Positions 52,083-61,371 of a DNA stretch of 64,000 nucleotides are shown one piece after another (within the stretch, counting starts at the first letter, position 1; each line of letters opens with the position of its first letter). Source of the DNA: Streptomyces katrae. GTDB taxonomy: Bacteria > Actinomycetota > Actinomycetes > Streptomycetales > Streptomycetaceae. The DNA is taken from positions 5,679,560 to 5,743,559 of the forward strand of contig NZ_CP020042.1 of NCBI RefSeq assembly GCF_002028425.1, written 5' to 3'. Position numbers and translations under genes: made by a program. The notes below the pieces were generated by a model that saw nothing but the letters and a program-made list of their open reading frames with translations, had not been told where the DNA came from and ran no database searches.

Positions 52083-54593
52083 GTGCCCGACCCCGAGACC
52101 TCCCCCGGCCACCCCACCCCGGCCCCGCCCACCGCCCCCCAGGCAGCCCCGCACACCACCCCACCCCGGACCGAAGCCGCAGCGCAAACCGCAGCCGACC
52201 CCGGAGCAACAGCCACCCCCGGCACCCCGTCTCCCCGACCCAGGACGGGAGCCGGAACCGCAGCCGCCACCCCGGCATCCTTGCCATGGACCGAAGCCGA
52301 GGCCGCCCCCGCCACCCCGGCACCCCTGCCCAGGACGGGAGCCGGGGCCGCCACCGCCCCCGCCACCCCGGCAGCCCTGGGGGACACCCGGCAGCCTCCC
52401 GGCCCGGACGCCGCACCCACTCCGGCCCCACCCTGGACCGGACCCGCAGCCCCAGCCCCAGCCGGACGCGGACCCGAGGCCGGAGCCAGCCCTGGAGCCG
52501 GAGCCGGGCCCGCACCTGAACCCGAGGCCGGAGCCGGCCCTGAAGCCGGAGCCGGGCCCGCACCCCGACCCGGAGCCGGCATCCGACCCGCCGCCGCGTC
52601 GGCAGGCCTGGGGGCCACCCCGCAGCCCCCCGACCCGGACGCCGCACCCGCGCCGGCGCTGCCCTGGAGGGGAACCGCAGCCGGGGCCGGTCAGTCGCCC
52701 GACGCCATGCCCTCCGCCGCCCCCGGGACACCCGCGAGCGGTGCCGGAGCCTCCCCAGCGCCCCGGGCCGGGGCCGCGGCCGGGACGGTGCCCCGGCAGA
52801 AGGCAGGCACCCCGCGGCCCCGGGTGGGCGGGGCCGGACCCGTCGGGCCGGAGCCGGCGGTGCTGCCCGACCTGCTGGACCACCCGGACCCGGCCACCGC
52901 CGCCGAGGCCGCCACCGTGGAGAACCTGCTGCGGTGCTGGGTCCGCGAGAGCGGCATCGGCCGCCCCGACGGGCCCGCCGGCACCCTCCTGCGCATCCCC
53001 CTTCCCGCATCCGCCGCCGCACTGCTGGTTCCCGTCCGGCACTGGTCCGAGGCCGGCTGGCACCGCTTCGCCCCCGCCCGACTCGAAGGCGCCCCCGCCG
53101 ACGCCCCCGCTGTGGACGCCGTCACCCTCGCCGCCCTGATCGCCCGCGAGGGCAACGGCCGCGGTGCCGACCTCGTCGGCCGGGTCGCCGACTCGGTGCG
53201 CCGCACCACCGAGTTCATCGCCGACCGACGCCGCCGCCCCACCGCCCCCGCCCCCATCACCGGGGACCTCTTCCTCACCGCCGAACAGTCCCTCCTCCTC
53301 GGCCACCCCCTCCAACCCGACCCCAAGAGCCGCGAAGGGCTCTCCGACGCCGAAGCCCACCGCTACTCACCCGAACTCCACGGCTCCTTCCCCCTGCGCT
53401 GGTTCGCCGTCGCACCGACCGCCCTCGCCACCGACTCCGCCTGGACCGAACGCGGCCGCCCCGTCTCCGCCGCGCAGCTCCTCGCCCGGCTCGCCCCCGG
53501 GCTCCCGCTGCCCGCCGGCACCACCCCCCTTCCCCTGCACCCCTGGCAGGCCCGCGACCTCCTCCAGCGCCCCGTCGTCGCCGCTCTCCGCGACGCGGGA
53601 CTCCTCATCGACCTGGGCCCGTACGGAGCCCCCTGGTATCCCACCTCCTCCGTCCGCACCGTCCACCGCCCCGGCACCCCCGCGATGCTCAAGCTCTCCC
53701 TGGGCCTGCGCATCACCAACTCCCGCCGGGAGAACCTCCGCAAGGAACTCCACCGCGGCGTCGAAGTGCACCGGCTGCTCCGCACCGGCCTCGCCGAGGA
53801 ATGGCAGACGGCCCACCCCGGCTTCGACATCGTCCGCGACCCCGCGTGGGTCGCCGTCGACACCCCGGACGGCACCCCCGTACCGGGACTCGACGCCCTG
53901 CTCCGCCACAACCCCTTCCGCTCCGACGACGACGCCGTCTGCGTCGCCGCACTCACCTCCCCACGCCCATGGCCAGGCCGCACCACGATGCGCTCCCGGC
54001 TCGCCGACACCGTCTCCCGGCTCGCCACCAGCACCGGCCGCCCCACCTCCGCCGTCGCCACCGAGTGGTTCCTGCGCTACCTCGACCAGGTCGTCCTGCC
54101 CGTCCTGGCCTTCGACGCACTCGCCGGCATCGCCCTCGAAGCCCACCAGCAGAACACGGTGGTCCTCCTCGACCGGGCCGGCTGGCCCGTCGGCGGCCGC
54201 TTCCGCGACAACCAGGGCTACTACTTCCGCGAGTCACGGCGCACCGAGCTGGAACACCGGCTCCCCGGCATCGGCCGCGCCAGTGACACCTTCGTCCCCG
54301 ACGCCGTCACCGACGAACGCTTCGCCTACTACCTCGGCATCAACAACGTGCTCGGCCTCATCGGGGCCTTCGGCTCCCAGCGGCTGGCCGACGAGCGCGT
54401 ACTCCTCGCCGCCTTCCGCCGGTTCCTCGGCAAGGCCGCAGACCTCGGCCCGCTCCCCGCGCAGCTGCTGGACTCACCCACCCTCCGCTGCAAGGCGAAC
54501 CTGCTCACCCGCCTGGGCGGCCTCGACGAGCTCGTGGGCCCCGTCGAAACGCAGTCCGTCTACGTCACCATCACCAACCCCCTCCACGACTGA
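52083..54593 (+). CDS. IucA/IucC family siderophore synthetase with long repetitive N-terminal extension
   Basis: The 836-residue protein combines an NRPS-independent siderophore (NIS) synthetase domain (about residues 265-836) with about 260 residues of Pro/Ala/Gly/Thr-rich sequence at the N-terminus. NIS features are LPLHPWQARDLLQ, SSVRTVHRPGTPAMLKLSLG, RITNSRRENLRKELHRG and HQQNTVVLLDRAGWPVGGRF. The enzyme would adenylate a carboxylate such as citrate and condense it with an amine. Usual NIS enzymes are about 550-620 residues. The extension contains internal repeats and stays open through the frame. GTG at 52083 has AAGGA upstream and directly follows the aminotransferase. Confidence 0.88.
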   Translation: MPDPETSPGHPTPAPPTAPQAAPHTTPPRTEAAAQTAADPGATATPGTPSPRPRTGAGTAAATPASLPWTEAEAAPATPAPLPRTGAGAATAPATPAALGDTRQPPGPDAAPTPAPPWTGPAAPAPAGRGPEAGASPGAGAGPAPEPEAGAGPEAGAGPAPRPGAGIRPAAASAGLGATPQPPDPDAAPAPALPWRGTAAGAGQSPDAMPSAAPGTPASGAGASPAPRAGAAAGTVPRQKAGTPRPRVGGAGPVGPEPAVLPDLLDHPDPATAAEAATVENLLRCWVRESGIGRPDGPAGTLLRIPLPASAAALLVPVRHWSEAGWHRFAPARLEGAPADAPAVDAVTLAALIAREGNGRGADLVGRVADSVRRTTEFIADRRRRPTAPAPITGDLFLTAEQSLLLGHPLQPDPKSREGLSDAEAHRYSPELHGSFPLRWFAVAPTALATDSAWTERGRPVSAAQLLARLAPGLPLPAGTTPLPLHPWQARDLLQRPVVAALRDAGLLIDLGPYGAPWYPTSSVRTVHRPGTPAMLKLSLGLRITNSRRENLRKELHRGVEVHRLLRTGLAEEWQTAHPGFDIVRDPAWVAVDTPDGTPVPGLDALLRHNPFRSDDDAVCVAALTSPRPWPGRTTMRSRLADTVSRLATSTGRPTSAVATEWFLRYLDQVVLPVLAFDALAGIALEAHQQNTVVLLDRAGWPVGGRFRDNQGYYFRESRRTELEHRLPGIGRASDTFVPDAVTDERFAYYLGINNVLGLIGAFGSQRLADERVLLAAFRRFLGKAADLGPLPAQLLDSPTLRCKANLLTRLGGLDELVGPVETQSVYVTITNPLHD
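52455..52580 (+). repeat. Direct repeats inside the synthetase N-terminal extension
   Basis: Two 48-base copies, beginning GAGGCCGGAGCC and ending in ACCTGAACCC or ACCCCGACCC, encode the related 16-residue blocks EAGASPGAGAGPAPEP and EAGAGPEAGAGPAPRP. A larger duplicated block also flanks them: PDAAPTPAPPWTGPAA and PDAAPAPALPWRGTAA lie about 75 codons apart. Confidence 0.7.
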
Positions 54594-54623
54594 CGCGCTC
54601 CCACCGACACGGAGAAGAGCCCG

Positions 54624-55325
54624 ATGCCCCCCGCCGAAACGACCACCAGCACCGCCACCAGCACTGCCATCGGCCCCGCCCGCCACGCGGCCGACCATCA
54701 CGAGAACGCAGGGCACCGCTTCGCCGTCGGACTGCTGCCCCTGCTCGCCGAGGCGGACCTCCTCGACTCACCCGCGGGCTGGGCCGCCCTGCCCACACCG
54801 GCCGGAGCCTTCCGCCTCGAACCCGTACGGCCGGGCCGAGACCTACAGCTCCTCACCCGCTGGATGAACGACCCCGACGTCGCCGCCTACTGGGAGCTCT
54901 CCGGCGCCTCCGCCGTCACCGCCGCCCACCTGCGGACCCAGCTCGACGGCGACGGCCGCAGCATCCCCTGCCTCGGCGTCCTCGACGGCACCCCGATGAG
55001 CTACTGGGAGATCTACCGGGCCGACCTCGACCCGGTCTCCCGCCACTACCCGGCGTGCCCCCACGACACGGGTATCCACCTGCTGATCGGAGACGGCACG
55101 AACCGCGGACGGGGCCTGGGGACCACGCTGCTGCGCGCCGTCACCGAGCTCGTCTTCGACAACCGCCCCCGCTGCACACGGGTCATCGCCGAACCGGACA
55201 TTCGCAACACCCCCTCCGTCTCAGCCTTCCTCGGCGCCGGTTTCCGCTACGCCACGGAAATCCAACTCCCCGAGAAGCGCGCCGCCCTGATGATCCGGGA
55301 GCGGTCGCTGCGCAATCTCCTCTGA
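54624..55325 (+). CDS. GNAT acyltransferase, siderophore type (IucB/MbtK-like)
   Basis: The 233-residue protein has an N-terminal segment of about 70 residues and a GNAT domain. Segments include LLTRWMNDPDVAAYWELSGA, SYWEIYRADLDPVSRHYPAC, and the acetyl-CoA loop region RGRGLGTTLLRAVTELVF. It resembles lysine N-acyltransferases of hydroxamate siderophores. No N-hydroxylase gene is in the window, so it may acylate the diaminobutyrate or use an amine from another cluster. It lies between the two NIS synthetases on the same strand, 30 bases after the first. Confidence 0.86.
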   Translation: MPPAETTTSTATSTAIGPARHAADHHENAGHRFAVGLLPLLAEADLLDSPAGWAALPTPAGAFRLEPVRPGRDLQLLTRWMNDPDVAAYWELSGASAVTAAHLRTQLDGDGRSIPCLGVLDGTPMSYWEIYRADLDPVSRHYPACPHDTGIHLLIGDGTNRGRGLGTTLLRAVTELVFDNRPRCTRVIAEPDIRNTPSVSAFLGAGFRYATEIQLPEKRAALMIRERSLRNLL

Positions 55326-55432
55326 TCGCCGCCGAACCGCATCCGCCGTTTTCAGGATCGACCGTCCTTTTACGCCTCTCCCTTCGAAAACTCCGTGGAG
55401 CACTGCGGAGTTCCCGATCCTCGAGGAGTCCC

Positions 55433-57288
55433 GTGCCGAATTTCCCCGCAGCCCCAGACTCCGCGGAACCCGCCGTCCCCCCGTCGCCCCAGCACCCGTG
55501 CACGCCCCCCGAACTCAACCGCCCGACCTGGGACGACGCGGCCCGCCGACTGCTCGCCAAGATGCTCGCCGAGTTCGCGTACGAGGAGATCGTCACCCCC
55601 GCCCCGGCGCCGGCGGCCGCGGGCGACGCCTGGACCCTGACCCTCGACGACGGCAGCAGCCTCGGGTTCCGCGCCCGCCGCCGCGCCTACGGCAGCTGGC
55701 AGGTCGCGCCGGACACCCTCACCCTCACCCCGCCGCCCCCTCCACCGGCCCCCCGCAGGCCTTCGCGGACCCGTACGGCTTCCTCGTCCGCGCCCGCACC
55801 CTCCTCGGCCTCGACGGCCCCACCCTCGGCCACCTCATCCGCGAGCTCAGCTCCACCCTCGCCGCCGACGCCCGCCTCGACCACCACGCCCTCACCGCCG
55901 ACGTCCTCGCCGACCTGGACTACGCCGCCCTCGAAGGGCATCAGACGGGCCACCCCTGGCTCGTCCCCAACAAGGGCCGCGTCGGATGGTCCGCCGCGGA
56001 CGCCGCGGCCTGGGCCCCCGAAGCCCGCACCCCGCAGCGCCTGCCCTGGCTCGCCGCCCACACCTCCCTCGCCGAGTACCGCGGCGGCGCCGGCCTCGAG
56101 GACCCCGCGCGCCTCTACGCGGCCGAACTCGACCCGGTCTCCCGGGCCGCCTTCGACCAGACCCTGCGCGACCGGGGCCTGGACCCCCTCCGCTACCTCT
56201 ACCTGCCCGTCCACCCCTGGCAGTGGGACGAGGTGGTCCTCCCCCTCTTCGCCCCCGCCCTCGCCTCCGGAGCCCTGGTCCCGCTCCCCGCCGACCCCGA
56301 CGAACGGCTCCCGCAGCAGTCCGTCCGCACCTTCCTCAACCTCACCCGCCCCGACCGCCACAGCGTCAAAGTGCCGCTGTCCGTCTTCAACACCACGGTC
56401 TGGCGCGGCCTGCCCGGCGAGCACACCCTGGCCGCCCCCGCCGTGACCGCCTGGATCCACTCCCTGCGCGACGCCGACCCCTTCCTCCGCGACGAATGCG
56501 GGGTGATCCTGCTCGGGGAGGTCGCCTCCGTCACCGTCCGCCACCCCGTCTACGACCAGCTCCCCGAGGTCCCCTACCAGTACAAGGGACTCCTCGGGGC
56601 GATCTGGCGCGAGCCACTGACCCGCCACCTCGCCCCCGGTGAGCGCGCCCGCACCCTCGCCTCCCTCCTCCACACCGACCCGCGCGGCCGCGCCTTCACC
56701 GCCGAGCTCGTCGCCCGCTCCGGCCTGTCGCCCACCGCCTGGCTCCAGCGCCTCTTCGCGGCGGTGCTGCCCCCGCTGCTCCACTTCCTCTACCGCTACG
56801 GCACGGTGTTCTCCCCGCACGGAGAGAACGCGATCGTGATCTTCGACGAACAGGACGTGCCGGTCCGCCTGGCGGTCAAGGACTTCGTGGACGACGTCAA
56901 CATCAGCCGGGACCTGCTCCCCGAGCAGGCGTCCCTGCCCGACGAGGTCCGGGCGGTCCTGCTCACCGAGCCGCCCGCCTTCCTCACCCAGTTCATCCAC
57001 GCCGGCCTGTTCATCGGCGTCTTCCGCTACCTCGCCCCCCTCTGTGACGACCGCCTGGGAGTTCCGGAGACCGATTTCTGGGCCCTCGTACGGGCGGAGA
57101 TCCTCCGCCACCAGGCCCGCTTCCCCGAGCTCAAGGACCGCTTCGAGCTCTTCGACCTGCTCACCGAGCGGATCGACAGGCTGTGCCTCAACCGCAACCG
57201 GCTCCACCAGGACGGCTACCGCGACCGCCCGGACGTCCCCCGGGCCGTCATCCACGGCACCGTTCCCAACCCCCTGCACCACCCGTGA
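55433..57288 (+). CDS. IucA/IucC family siderophore synthetase, frameshifted in a C-rich tract
   Basis: GTG at 55433, with GGAG upstream, begins MPNFPAAPDSAEPAVPP and reads a normal NIS N-terminus (WDDAARRLLAKMLAEFAYEE to SWQVAPDTLTLTP). The family sequence then continues one frame back from GPPQAFADPYGFLVRARTLL to the stop at 57288. The change lies between about 55728 and 55757 among runs of four, five and six C. One missing base would explain it; the full gene would encode about 618 residues. LPVHPWQWDEVV and VFNTTVWRGLPG are intact, as is LAVKDFVDDVNI. Either this copy is broken or the sequence has an indel error. The rest is undamaged. Confidence 0.8.
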
Positions 57289-57339
57289 GGCCGGATCGGT
57301 ACCTCACTGTCAGCGGAGCCCCGTAGGGTTGGTCCTGCT

Positions 57340-59310
57340 ATGACGAAGCCCTCCCTCCCCGACCTCCTGCACGCCGCCGTCTCCGCCGTCGGCGGCACGG
57401 AGCGCCCCGGCCAGGTGGCCATGGCCGAAGCCGTCGCCGAAGCGATCGACGACAACTCGCACCGGCTGATCCAGGCCGGCACCGGCACCGGCAAGTCCCT
57501 CGGCTACCTGGTCCCGGCCCTCGCGCACGGCGAGCGCGTCGTCGTGGCCACGGCGACGCTGGCGCTCCAGCGCCAGCTCGTCGAGCGCGACCTGCCGCGC
57601 ACGGTCGAGGCGCTGCATCCGCAGCTGCGCCGGCGGCCGCAGTTCGCCATGCTCAAGGGCCGGTCGAACTACCTGTGCCTGCACCGGCTGCACGAGGGTG
57701 CCCCGCAGGACGAGGAGGAGGGCCTCTTCGACCAGTTCGAGGCCGCCGCCCCCACCAGCAAGCTCGGCATGGACCTCCTGCGCCTGCGCGACTGGGCGGA
57801 CGAGACCGAGACCGGCGACCGCGACGACCTCACCCCCGGGGTCTCCGACAAGGCCTGGAGCCAGATCTCGGTCTCCTCCCGGGAGTGCCTGGGCGCGACG
57901 AAGTGCGCGTACGGCGCCGAGTGCTTCGCGGAGGCGGCCCGTGAGCGGGCCAAGCTCGCCGATGTGGTGGTCACCAACCACGCGCTGCTCGCCATCGACG
58001 CCATCGAGGGCGCGCCCGTCCTGCCGCAGCACGAGGTGCTGATCGTGGACGAGGCCCACGAGCTGGTCTCCCGCGTCACCGGCGTCGCCACCGGCGAGCT
58101 CACCCCGGGGCAGGTCAACCGGGCCGTGAAGCGTGCCGCCAAGCTGGTCGACGAGAAGACCGCGGACTCCCTGCAGACCGCATCGGAGACCTTCGAGCGG
58201 GTGATGGAGCTGGCACTCCCCGGCCGTCTGGAGCAGATCCCCGACGACCTCGGCTACGCGCTGGCCGCGCTGCGCGATTCCGCGCGCAATGTGATCTCCG
58301 CGATCGGTGCCACCCGTGACAAGTCCGTCCATGACGAGGACGCCGTCCGCAAGCAGGCCCTGGCCGCAGTGGAGAACGTCCACACGGTGGCGGAGCGGAT
58401 CATGCTCGGCTCCGAGTACGACGTGGTCTGGTACGAGCGCCACGACCGCTTCGGCGCCACCCTCCGCGTCGCACCGCTGTCGGTGTCGGGGCTGCTGCGC
58501 GAGAAGCTCTTCGAGGACCGCTCGGTCGTCCTCACCTCCGCCACCCTCAAGCTCGGCGGGGACTTCAACGGGGTCGCGGCCTCGCTCGGCCTCTCCCCCG
58601 AAGGGGTCGAAGGGGAGGACGTACCGATGTGGCGCGGCCTGGACGTCGGGTCGCCGTTCGACTATCCGAAGCAGGGCATCCTCTACGTCGCCAAGCACCT
58701 GGCCACCCCGGGCCGGGAGGGCACCCGTGGCGACATGATGGACGAGCTGGCGGAACTGATCGAGGCGGCGGGCGGGCGCACCCTCGGCCTCTTCTCCTCC
58801 ATGCGCGGAGCCAAGGCGGCAGCCGAGGAGCTGCGCGGGCGGCTCGACAACCCGATCCTGCTCCAGGGCGAGGAGACTCTGGGCGAGCTGATCAAGACCT
58901 TCGCCGCCGACCCGCGCACCTGCCTGTTCGGGACGCTCTCGCTCTGGCAGGGCGTGGACGTTCCCGGCCCCAGCTGCCAGCTGGTGATCATGGACCGGAT
59001 CCCGTTCCCGCGCCCCGACGACCCGCTGATGAGCGCCCGCCAGAAGTCCGTCGAGGAGAACGGCGGCAACGGCTTCATGGCGGTGGCCGCCACGCACGCG
59101 GCCCTGCTGATGGCCCAGGGCGCCGGCCGACTGGTACGGGCCTCCGGCGACCGGGGCGTCGTCGCGGTCCTCGACCCCCGGCTGGCCACGGCCCGGTACG
59201 GGAGCTTCCTGCGGGCCTCGCTGCCCGACTTCTGGTACACCACGGACCGCAACCAGGTCCGCCGCTCACTGGCCGCGATCGACGCGAGCGCTCAAGCCGA
59301 CGGCAAGTAG
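57340..59310 (+). CDS. dinG: DinG-family ATP-dependent helicase (XPD-like, iron-sulfur)
   Basis: The 656-residue SF2 helicase has Walker A AGTGTGKSL (Lys52), iron-sulfur cysteines in NYLCLHRLHE, SSRECLGATKCAYGAECF, and the DEAH box in LIVDEAHELVSR. Domain 2 has LFGTLSLWQGVDVPGPS and QGAGRLVRASGDRGVVAVLD. It unwinds DNA 5' to 3' and in other bacteria resolves R-loops. It lies beside lexA in a tail-to-tail arrangement. No LexA box was seen directly before its start, so SOS control is not claimed. Confidence 0.92.
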   Translation: MTKPSLPDLLHAAVSAVGGTERPGQVAMAEAVAEAIDDNSHRLIQAGTGTGKSLGYLVPALAHGERVVVATATLALQRQLVERDLPRTVEALHPQLRRRPQFAMLKGRSNYLCLHRLHEGAPQDEEEGLFDQFEAAAPTSKLGMDLLRLRDWADETETGDRDDLTPGVSDKAWSQISVSSRECLGATKCAYGAECFAEAARERAKLADVVVTNHALLAIDAIEGAPVLPQHEVLIVDEAHELVSRVTGVATGELTPGQVNRAVKRAAKLVDEKTADSLQTASETFERVMELALPGRLEQIPDDLGYALAALRDSARNVISAIGATRDKSVHDEDAVRKQALAAVENVHTVAERIMLGSEYDVVWYERHDRFGATLRVAPLSVSGLLREKLFEDRSVVLTSATLKLGGDFNGVAASLGLSPEGVEGEDVPMWRGLDVGSPFDYPKQGILYVAKHLATPGREGTRGDMMDELAELIEAAGGRTLGLFSSMRGAKAAAEELRGRLDNPILLQGEETLGELIKTFAADPRTCLFGTLSLWQGVDVPGPSCQLVIMDRIPFPRPDDPLMSARQKSVEENGGNGFMAVAATHAALLMAQGAGRLVRASGDRGVVAVLDPRLATARYGSFLRASLPDFWYTTDRNQVRRSLAAIDASAQADGK

Positions 59311-59358
59311 GTCCGGCAAGCCCGCCCACAGCGGGTCCGGCCCGCAGCGGGCATGGAA

Positions 59359-59393
59359 CAGCTCCGGGACCGGCGCAGAGGGTCCCGGAGCTG
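59359..59393. terminator. Bidirectional terminator between dinG and lexA
   Basis: The arms CAGCTCCGGGACC (59359-59371) and GGTCCCGGAGCTG (59381-59393) pair perfectly around a nine-base loop between the convergent genes. Confidence 0.85.
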
Positions 59394-59408
59394 GCTGGGG
59401 GCGAGGGG

Positions 59409-60203
59409 TCAGACCCGGCGCAGTACCGCGACGACCTTGCCGAGGATGGTCGCCTCGTCGCCGGGGATCGGCTGGTAGGCGGCGTTGTGCGGGAGCAGCC
59501 AGACATGGCCGTCCTCCCGCTTGAAGCGCTTGACGGTGGCCTCGCCGTCGAGCATGGCGGCGACGATGTCGCCGTTCTCCGCGACCGGCTGGCGGCGGAC
59601 GGTGACCCAGTCGCCGTCGCAGATGGCCGCCTCGATCATCGAATCGCCGACGACCTTGAGGACGAACAGCTCACCGTCGCCGACGAGCTGGCGGGGGAGC
59701 GGGAACACGTCCTCGACCGACTCCTCGGCGAGGATCGGGCCGCCGGCCGCGATCCGGCCGACCAGGGGGACGTAGGAGGCGGCGGGCTTGCCGGTGGTGT
59801 CGGTGGGCTGCGAGCTGGGCTGGTCCGAGCCGCGCACCTCGTAGGCGCGGGGGCGGTGCGGGTCGCGGCGCAGGAAGCCCTTCCGCTCCAGGGCCATCAG
59901 CTGGTGAGCGACGGAGGACGTGCTGGAGAGACCCACGGCCTGGCCGATCTCGCGCATCGACGGCGGGTAGCCGCGGCGCTGCACCGAGTCCCGGATGACC
60001 TCGATGACCCTCCGCTGCCGGTCCGTGAGCCCGGAGCTGTCGGCGCGGATGCCTGGAGGCCGCCCTGGCAGCGAGCGTGCGGGGCGTACGGTCGCCTCCG
60101 CCTCCGGGTTCTGACTTGCGTCATTCATGGCATGCACCGGCTCGAGTCGGCTCTGGGAGCGGTTCTGGGCAGTGATGGTGGCACTGTCTGCGGTGGTGGT
60201 CAC
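59409..60203 (-). CDS. lexA: SOS repressor LexA
   Basis: The 264-residue repressor represses SOS genes until RecA filaments stimulate self-cleavage. The N-terminal winged helix has [20 protein letters not shown] and [20 protein letters not shown]. The cleavage bond is Ala153-Gly154 in GRIAAGGP, with catalytic Ser188 in VVGDSMIEA and Lys225 in [11 protein letters not shown] Streptomyces-type N-terminal extension of about 55 residues precedes the HTH. GTG at 60203 was chosen because GAGAGGGG lies upstream; an internal ATG in HAMNDASQ is possible. Confidence 0.97.
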   Translation of the reverse strand: MTTTADSATITAQNRSQSRLEPVHAMNDASQNPEAEATVRPARSLPGRPPGIRADSSGLTDRQRRVIEVIRDSVQRRGYPPSMREIGQAVGLSSTSSVAHQLMALERKGFLRRDPHRPRAYEVRGSDQPSSQPTDTTGKPAASYVPLVGRIAAGGPILAEESVEDVFPLPRQLVGDGELFVLKVVGDSMIEAAICDGDWVTVRRQPVAENGDIVAAMLDGEATVKRFKREDGHVWLLPHNAAYQPIPGDEATILGKVVAVLRRV

Positions 60204-60239
60204 GTCGGCCCCTCTCGAAATGTTCTCCCTAGCTGGACA

Positions 60240-60269
60240 ACGGTAGTTGCTTTCGAAAGGTTGCGCCAA
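60240..60269 (-). promoter_or_regulatory. Candidate lexA promoter
   Basis: TTGGCG (60269-60264), an 18-base spacer and TACCGT (60245-60240) lie on the minus strand about 40 bases before the lexA GTG. The LexA box overlaps the -35 by three bases, as expected for autorepression. Confidence 0.55.
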
Positions 60270-60280
60270 ACACACGTTCG
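60267..60280. promoter_or_regulatory. LexA (SOS) box upstream of lexA
   Basis: CAAACACACGTTCG matches the CGAACRNRYGTTCG consensus at all defined positions but one. It lies 64 bases upstream of the lexA GTG and overlaps the candidate -35. Confidence 0.8.
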
Positions 60281-60539
60281 AGTGAAAAATCGCGGATCGC
60301 CCACTCGGATGAGAGCAGTAGGTGTATGGCCGGCCGGCGTGGGTGGCCGGTGCGAACGGCGGTCCGCAAGCGTGTGGCCGAGCCGTCGTCCGAACGCGGA
60401 TTCGGAACCGCGTCTGGTGCTTACGGTACCCTTCCGGGTTGGGTCGCCGCCGCCCGGGTCGTCGCCCAGTGTGGCACCGAAACCTACGGAAACCGGCCAT
60501 CGCGCCCCGCGACACGCGTAGGGACGTAAATCCTCCCCA

Positions 60540-60586
60540 ACGCAAGATCTAGTGGTTGGATGGGCGTCGCAACCCACAAGTTGTGG
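60540..60586. promoter_or_regulatory. Candidate tandem NrdR boxes upstream of nrdR
   Basis: The first candidate box, ACGCAAGATCTAGTGG (60540-60555), fits the NrdR pattern acaCwAwATaTwGtgt at about 13 of 16 positions. The second, starting at 60571, contains the perfect 13-base palindrome CCACAAGTTGTGG (60574-60586). The boxes start 31 bases apart, three helical turns, the spacing typical of paired NrdR sites. They lie about 135 bases before the nrdR ATG. The whole gap 60204-60720 otherwise shows only the lexA signals and the palindrome CGAACGTTCG at 60599. Confidence 0.55.
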
Positions 60587-60720
60587 TCCACGGTCGGCTC
60601 GAACGTTCGGGATCGCATATGCTTGTGGCTGCTTCACGAGCCCCCGGCGGAGACTCGCTCTCTGTCGCTGAGGGGCTCCGTGGGGTGATTCAGTCGTGCC
60701 AAGAGGAGGGTGAGGGAACC

Positions 60721-61236
60721 ATGCACTGCCCCTTCTGCAGGCACCCCGACAGCCGCGTCGTCGACAGCCGCACCACCGACGACGGAACGTCGATCCGCCG
60801 GCGCCGTCAGTGCCCCGACTGCTCCCGTCGCTTCACGACGGTGGAGACGGCCTCGCTGATGGTGATCAAGCGAAGCGGGGTCACCGAACCCTTCAGCCGC
60901 ACCAAGGTCATCTCTGGCGTCCGCAAGGCGTGCCAGGGGCGGCCGGTCACCGAGGACGCCCTCGCCAAGCTCGGCCAGCGGGTCGAGGAGGCGGTGCGCG
61001 CCACTGGAAGCGCCGAGCTGACCACTCACGACGTGGGTCTGGCCATACTCGGCCCGTTGCAGGAGCTCGACCTGGTCGCGTACCTGCGGTTCGCGTCCGT
61101 GTACAAAGCTTTCGACACCCTTGAAGACTTCGAGACCGCCATCGCGGAACTTCGCGAGCCGCGGCCTCACCCCCATGAGTGCGAGCCCGGAGGGACCCCC
61201 CCGGTCGTCCCCGTGCCCGCCTCCGCCGCCGACTGA
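60721..61236 (+). CDS. nrdR: Transcriptional regulator NrdR
   Basis: The 171-residue repressor of ribonucleotide reductase genes has the N-terminal zinc ribbon ([17 protein letters not shown] with a second CPDC) and the ATP-cone domain ([20 protein letters not shown]). It senses dATP/ATP through the ATP cone. The ATG has a GAGGAGGG ribosome site. nrdJ follows after 135 bases, so the regulator and its target are probably transcribed together, with negative feedback on the nrdRJ promoter. Confidence 0.97.
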   Translation: MHCPFCRHPDSRVVDSRTTDDGTSIRRRRQCPDCSRRFTTVETASLMVIKRSGVTEPFSRTKVISGVRKACQGRPVTEDALAKLGQRVEEAVRATGSAELTTHDVGLAILGPLQELDLVAYLRFASVYKAFDTLEDFETAIAELREPRPHPHECEPGGTPPVVPVPASAAD

Positions 61237-61243
61237 CCGGATC

Positions 61244-61267
61244 GGGGCCGCAGCGCAGTGCGGCCCC
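61244..61267. promoter_or_regulatory. Hairpin between nrdR and nrdJ
   Basis: The arms GGGGCCGCA and TGCGGCCCC pair perfectly around six bases, starting seven bases after the nrdR stop. It may be a partial terminator, allowing separate levels of nrdR and nrdJ. Confidence 0.6.
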
Positions 61268-61371
61268 TCCGGCCGGCCGGGCGAGATTCGTAGATACAAG
61301 AAACAGCATTGTGCCGCGGAATATCGCTGGCACTTTAGGGCGTTTTTGCCCGCATATGGGAGGCAGGCGGC

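Noticed and set aside
60599..60608. CGAACGTTCG as an SOS box for nrdR
   Set aside because: The LexA pattern needs four bases between GAAC and GTTC; here the halves abut, so it does not fit.
60204..60720. B12 riboswitch upstream of the B12-dependent reductase operon
   Set aside because: No B12-box-like sequence (GCCACTG type) or matching fold elements were found; the region is explained by LexA and NrdR sites.
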